Below, piece after piece: positions 42,958-46,234 of a stretch of 46,234 nucleotides of DNA. The stretch's first letter is position 1, and each line of letters starts with the position of its first letter. Origin of the DNA: Ophiothrix spiculata (Eukaryota; Echinodermata; Ophiuroidea; Amphilepidida; Ophiotrichidae). A program made the translations under genes and the position numbers. Where the stretch lies: assembly GCA_000969725.1 (NCBI GenBank), contig JXSR01S065179.1, one strand, 5' to 3'. Under the pieces are notes generated by a model. The model worked only from the letters and a program-made list of their open reading frames with translations. It was not told where the DNA came from and searched no databases.

Positions 42958-43053
42958 CCCGGATGAGCAGTGAATAGTTCGTAAAAATACCCGGATGACA
43001 CGTATATAGTCTTTCAAAATGCCCGGATGAGACGTGAATAGTAATTTTGAAAT
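42958..43053 (+). promoter_or_regulatory. Three 32-bp iterons upstream of the recombinase start
   Basis: CCCGGATGA begins at 42958, 42990 and 43022, each followed by (G/C)(C/A)(A/C)GT(G/A)(A/T)ATAGT and an A/T-rich spacer. The exact 32-bp spacing (three helical turns) suggests protein-binding sites, for example for the recombinase. A weaker GTTAATAGTAGTAAAATT half-unit precedes them. Confidence 0.75.
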
Positions 43054-43123
43054 GACGTCACACATCCACAGATCGGGAATATTGTGCAGACGACCTTTGA
43101 CTCGCAAAAATCACAACAACAAC

Positions 43124-43444
43124 ATGGATGGAGTAGTGACAGTTCCTGTGAGGTTTCACCTCGTAAACGACGAGGAAATGAATGATTTCTTTGATAGTGT
43201 GGATAGCTCAAACACTAAAAAGCAGATTAAGTATAGCGTGAGTGTATTCAAAGAATTTTGTAAAGAGATTCGTGCTGAGGCATATGGGGAACTTGACAAC
43301 GCTGGTCTTGATTCACTACTTTCGAAGTTCTACGCTGGTGCACGGAACAAAAAAGGTGAAATGTATAGCAAAAAGACAATGCAATCGCTACGATTTGGAT
43401 TGCAACGCCATTTCCTTTCCCAGCGAGGAATTGATGTTCTTTGA
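43124..43444 (+). pseudogene. Tyrosine recombinase, N-terminal (core-binding) fragment
   Basis: ATG at 43124 sits in CAACAACATGG. The 106-residue product contains FFDSVDSSNTKKQIKYSVSV and FKEFCKEI, then LLSKFYAGARNKKGEMYSKK and TMQSLRFGLQRHFLSQRG. This is the SAM-like core-binding region of Crypton/DUF3504 (KIAA1958/ZMYM-like) proteins. A TGA stop follows where family members continue. The next fragment is in the -1 frame, and the intervening region of the family, roughly 100 or more residues, is missing. Confidence 0.75.
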
Positions 43445-43456
43445 TAAAACTAAAAT

Positions 43457-44076
43457 CAAAACTGAATCTCCATTGTGAATGGCTCTGGCAGAGGCCTAAA
43501 AAATGTGTCAATGAAGATGATGCTATTTGGTACGATAATTCTCCTGTTGGAAGAGACACTCTCACAAAGATGATGAAAGTAATAAGCTCAGCAGCTGGTT
43601 GTTCTAAAATTTACACAAATCACTGCCTCAGAGCAACAACTTGCACACTCTTGGACCACAACGGGTGTACCAATCGTGATATAATGAGTGTATCGGGACA
43701 TAAATCCGAGACGTCGATAAAGTACTATGTTCGCACCAGTGAATCAAAAAAAGAGGAAATGTCAGACATCATTTCAAACATGATTAACCCAACTGAAGAT
43801 CCAGAACAAGTACCTTCAACATCAAATTCTACCATGACAAGTGCTAAGTGTATGCCCAGCACATCTTCAGCTATGTTGCCAATGAATGAAGATAATGAGA
43901 TGGATAAAACAGAAGAACCTCTCACTCTGAGTCAAGTAGAGAAAATCTTGGTTGACATCTCAAACAGTCCAAATGTCTTACAAGATGTGAGCAATGTATG
44001 CAACGTAAGCAATCAGATGCAAAATCCCTCAACCTTCAATATCAGTGGTTGTGTGGTGCACATTCATAACAAATAA
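43457..44076 (+). pseudogene. Tyrosine recombinase, C-terminal catalytic fragment
   Basis: The frame, open from 43441, reads DDAIWYDNSPVGRDTLTKMM, then KIYTNHCLRATTCTLLDHNG and DIMSVSGHKSETSIKYYVRT. This holds the HxxR box (HCLR), the second His (SGHKS) and the nucleophile Tyr (KYY) of tyrosine recombinases. The first catalytic Arg would lie in the deleted middle part. A Ser/Thr-rich tail ends VCNVSNQMQNPSTFNISGCV and VHIHNK, stop at 44074-44076. No good start codon precedes the conserved part. The fragment is inactive unless joined to the upstream one. Confidence 0.78.
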
Positions 44077-44301
44077 ATGCTTCATGAACTAAAAACTGTA
44101 CATACGTTTATATTGACACTTTTGAATTTTTCTGTTTTGAATTCGTTGGATTTGGATTTTAACTTGTTGTTGTTGAAACTGTTGAAACATGGAGACATTG
44201 AATTTTGACTTTATAGAATTTTGAATGTTTTGTATTTCATGACATTGGAGTATCGTCTTTATTGGATGGATTGCAATCTAACAGGTAAGTGCTAAATTTG
44301 T

Positions 44302-44346
44302 CTTTTAACCAATTAATGAATGAAAATCTATTAATAACGTATATAA
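44302..44346 (-). repeat. Right 45-bp terminal inverted repeat
   Basis: Inverse partner of 42850-42894. The similarity stops sharply at both inner borders. Confidence 0.93.
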
Positions 44347-44370
44347 AACAAATATATACTGCCTCATTCG

Positions 44371-44484
44371 AGGATCTGGATTAAAACTATGGACCTGAAG
44401 TGACATCAATAGTACTATTTTACGCCCCTCAGCAAAATAGTACTATTGATGTCACTTCAGGTCCATAGTTTTAATCCAGATTCT
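44371..44484. repeat. Near-perfect hairpin, about 50-bp arms
   Basis: ATCTGGATTAAAACTATGGA...AGTACTATTTT is repeated inverted with no mismatch around the loop ACGCCCCTCAGC, and pairing continues outward with one mismatch. It lies between the recombinase element (24 bp to the left) and the mariner-like MITE (6 bp to the right). Confidence 0.93.
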
Positions 44485-44489
44485 CTCAT

Positions 44490-45086
44490 TGAGGGGGTAT
44501 CAAAAAGTTTTAAACTTTACCCAGAAGAAATGACGCCAGGAACAAAATTTCATTATGAGATACTTTAGGCATCTTTACATAGTCAATGTGCAAAGTTACA
44601 CATTTCTCCCACTTTTAACTGATTGTCTACAGACCATTTTTGTAGGGATCCTCTTTATTGAAAAAATCTGATTTTAGATGTCAATGAAAATCAACATTTC
44701 CAGGTCAGTCATGTTTTATTACACCATTATGACGTCATTCATGGACCGATTTCCATAATTTTGGTATCAATGGATAGAGGAAACCCTACCCATTACTATG
44801 GTATCAAACAATTAAACTTTGGTAGTGCCAATAAGATTTTCTGGGCCATATAACCCTTCAAATGCAAGGAATTAATTATGCCGCATGTCTCAATTTCCTC
44901 AATGCAGCTTATGTTTTAAGCGGGTAGGTAGATGACATCAATCACCCCTGTAAAGAAAGTAAAACTACCTATGAGACAATTTTTGCACCATAATGTTCAT
45001 AAAGACGAGTGACTATTCTGACAAAATTTCATTGATATAGCTCAATCCCTTCTGGGTAAAGTTTAAAACTTTTTGATACCCCCTCG
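44490..45086. mobile_element. Mariner-like MITE, CGAGGGGGTATC ends, copy 2
   Basis: GAGGGGGTATCAAAAAGTTT is inverted at the right (CTTTTTGATACCCCCTCG). TA follows the right end but the left flank (CATT) lacks TA. Collinear ends with 9361-9941; 597 bp, no transposase. Confidence 0.8.
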
Positions 45087-45668
45087 TATTTGTATAAAGT
45101 CAAGCATTTTTCATTTTGAGCAACAGTACAAAATACACACATAAGTTGTATTCTGACATTATATTGAGATTTTTGCTGATTTGAAATGATCATGCCTTTC
45201 CTAAACTCCTAGCAAACTATAAGCTTTCACTTCAACTCCAAAATTCCTGAAAACTAAAATTTTCTAAATGTAGTTGCGTTGGAAATAGTGCCCATCTACC
45301 CGAGATCGGAATCAGCCGATTCCGGTCTGAGTTAGCTTCGAATCGGCCGATTCTGATTCTCTAAGTGTATTTTATAAAGGCAAATAAATTGCCGACGTTA
45401 ACACAATATATGTGAATCCATCGATCATTTACCTATCATGCGGTTGTCAGAGTTAATTCTACGCAAATACATGTAATGTTCAATTTTTATGCTGTTTGTT
45501 GGTTCTGATAAGTCTGGTTGGTACTAAAAGATGCAATTAAATTGATTTTGCGCACTTTCCTAAAGTTGGTTGAATTGGTTTGTGAGATTGGTAGAATATA
45601 GATTTGTTCATAATTCCAATTTCGTTCCGAAAACCTTAAAATCAGTCCGATTCCGATCCATCAGATTT
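45087..45668. other. Sequence without recognised gene
   Basis: Short palindromic words GAATCAGCCGATTCCG and CGAATCGGCCGATTCTGATTC occur at 45309-45360 and CCGATTCCGATCC at 45646. No coding block is seen. Confidence 0.45.
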
Positions 45669-45996
45669 GACCTAAAAATTATTTGATTGGCGTAACCCCG
45701 CCGACCCTATTTTTACTGCCGACCCTAAATATTTTAATTTTTTTGTTCTTCATTTCTTCTGTAGCACATCTTTTATTTGTCATTTTGAATGTCCTGCATG
45801 CCATGTCTCGGGCCACCATGAATCGATTCCCATCAAATTTAACAAATAAAAGATGTGTTACAGAAAAAGGGAAGATGTTTTTGTATTATGTGTCGTGTAT
45901 TTTGTGTTCTTGTATGTGAAACATAGACTTAAAAAATCTGACCTATCTACCCTATTTTTTTTCTATGTTACACCAATCAAACAATTTTTTTAGGCC
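45669..45996. mobile_element. GGCC-ended MITE, TTTGATTGGCGTAAC type
   Basis: GACCTAAAAATTATTTGATT at the left and AATCAAACAATTTTTTTAGG at the right are imperfect inverted repeats. The flanks do not match clearly. The 78-codon open frame inside is not recognised. Confidence 0.6.
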
Positions 45997-46234
45997 TTAG
46001 ATTGGTCAAACACTAGTTGGAAATGTGCATAACAAGAAAACTTGAACATAAGTTTTTTCAATTTGGGGGATTCTGACATGCATTGAAAAATCACAATTCT
46101 ACTTCTGGGTGTCGTATAAAATGAAACAAGTGTCATTTGAAAGCTGAAAATGTCATTTTTGAATCTGCAACAAAACCCATTTGACCAGGGGCAGACTTTA
46201 CTGCAGCTTTGTGGTGGCTGGTCACATATACCAT
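45997..46234. other. End of window, nothing recognised
   Basis: AT-rich, with no repeat, splice-flanked coding block or RNA gene visible. Confidence 0.4.

Larger units (their letters stand above)
42850..44346 (+). mobile_element. Tyrosine-recombinase element with 45-bp TIRs (Crypton-like, internally deleted)
   Basis: The 45-bp left end (TTATATACGTTATTAATAGA...GGTTAAAAG) recurs inverted at 44302-44346 with a single mismatch. Between them are three 32-bp iterons (42958-43053), an N-terminal recombinase fragment (43124-43444) and a C-terminal catalytic fragment (about 43457-44076). No target duplication is evident, as expected for a recombinase mechanism. Cryptons are generally described without long TIRs, so the pairing of TIRs with this enzyme is notable. 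Alternatively the TIRs belong to another transposon that captured the sequence. Confidence 0.8.

Overview
The window is AT-rich animal nuclear DNA, probably from an invertebrate deuterostome. GT-AG introns of 1-4 kb, dense terminal-inverted-repeat (TIR) elements, tRNA-derived SINEs, a LINE 3' end and a Crypton-type tyrosine recombinase support this. The species cannot be named from the sequence alone.

The only host gene recognised is the 3' three-quarters of HID1 (Golgi/TGN protein of the HID1/Dymeclin family, needed for dense-core vesicle formation). It lies on the + strand from 271 to 22388, with an alternative last exon at 32739-32802. Eleven exons join in frame with canonical splice sites and give about 590 codons. 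The N-terminal part, roughly 200 residues by comparison with the vertebrate length, lies upstream of the window. Two exon duplications are visible near the 3' end. One is a decayed copy of the penultimate exon at 18206-18275. The other is an intact second terminal exon 10.4 kb beyond the first. The two terminal exons encode different C-termini. The distal one is the closer to the vertebrate ending, and its stop codon TAA doubles as the target-site duplication of a GGCC-ended miniature transposon that also supplies an AATAAA signal.

The introns and the 13 kb downstream are packed with short non-autonomous DNA elements. The families are: (a) a foldback family with termini CGTCATGTGAGTGCAAG and 4-bp target duplications (six full copies, one decayed); (b) GGCC-ended elements with TAA/TGA/TTA duplications, resembling PIF/Harbinger MITEs, with several unrelated interiors; (c) TTAA-duplicating elements; (d) mariner-like elements with CGAGGGGGTATC ends; (e) TACTGTA-ended elements; (f) a Tigger/pogo-like element nested in a foldback copy; (g) a hAT-like 1.1-kb element with a BED-finger remnant (16187-17285); (h) an element containing a 34-bp minisatellite (34746-35132). 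Several sit within 30-60 bp of HID1 splice sites.

The most unusual mobile unit is at 42850-44346. It is an internally deleted tyrosine-recombinase (Crypton/DUF3504-like) element bounded by 45-bp near-perfect inverted repeats, with three 32-bp iterons upstream of the recombinase start. It is followed at once by a near-perfect 52-bp-arm hairpin and a mariner-like MITE. No bacterial or viral system, CRISPR array or intact autonomous transposon was seen.
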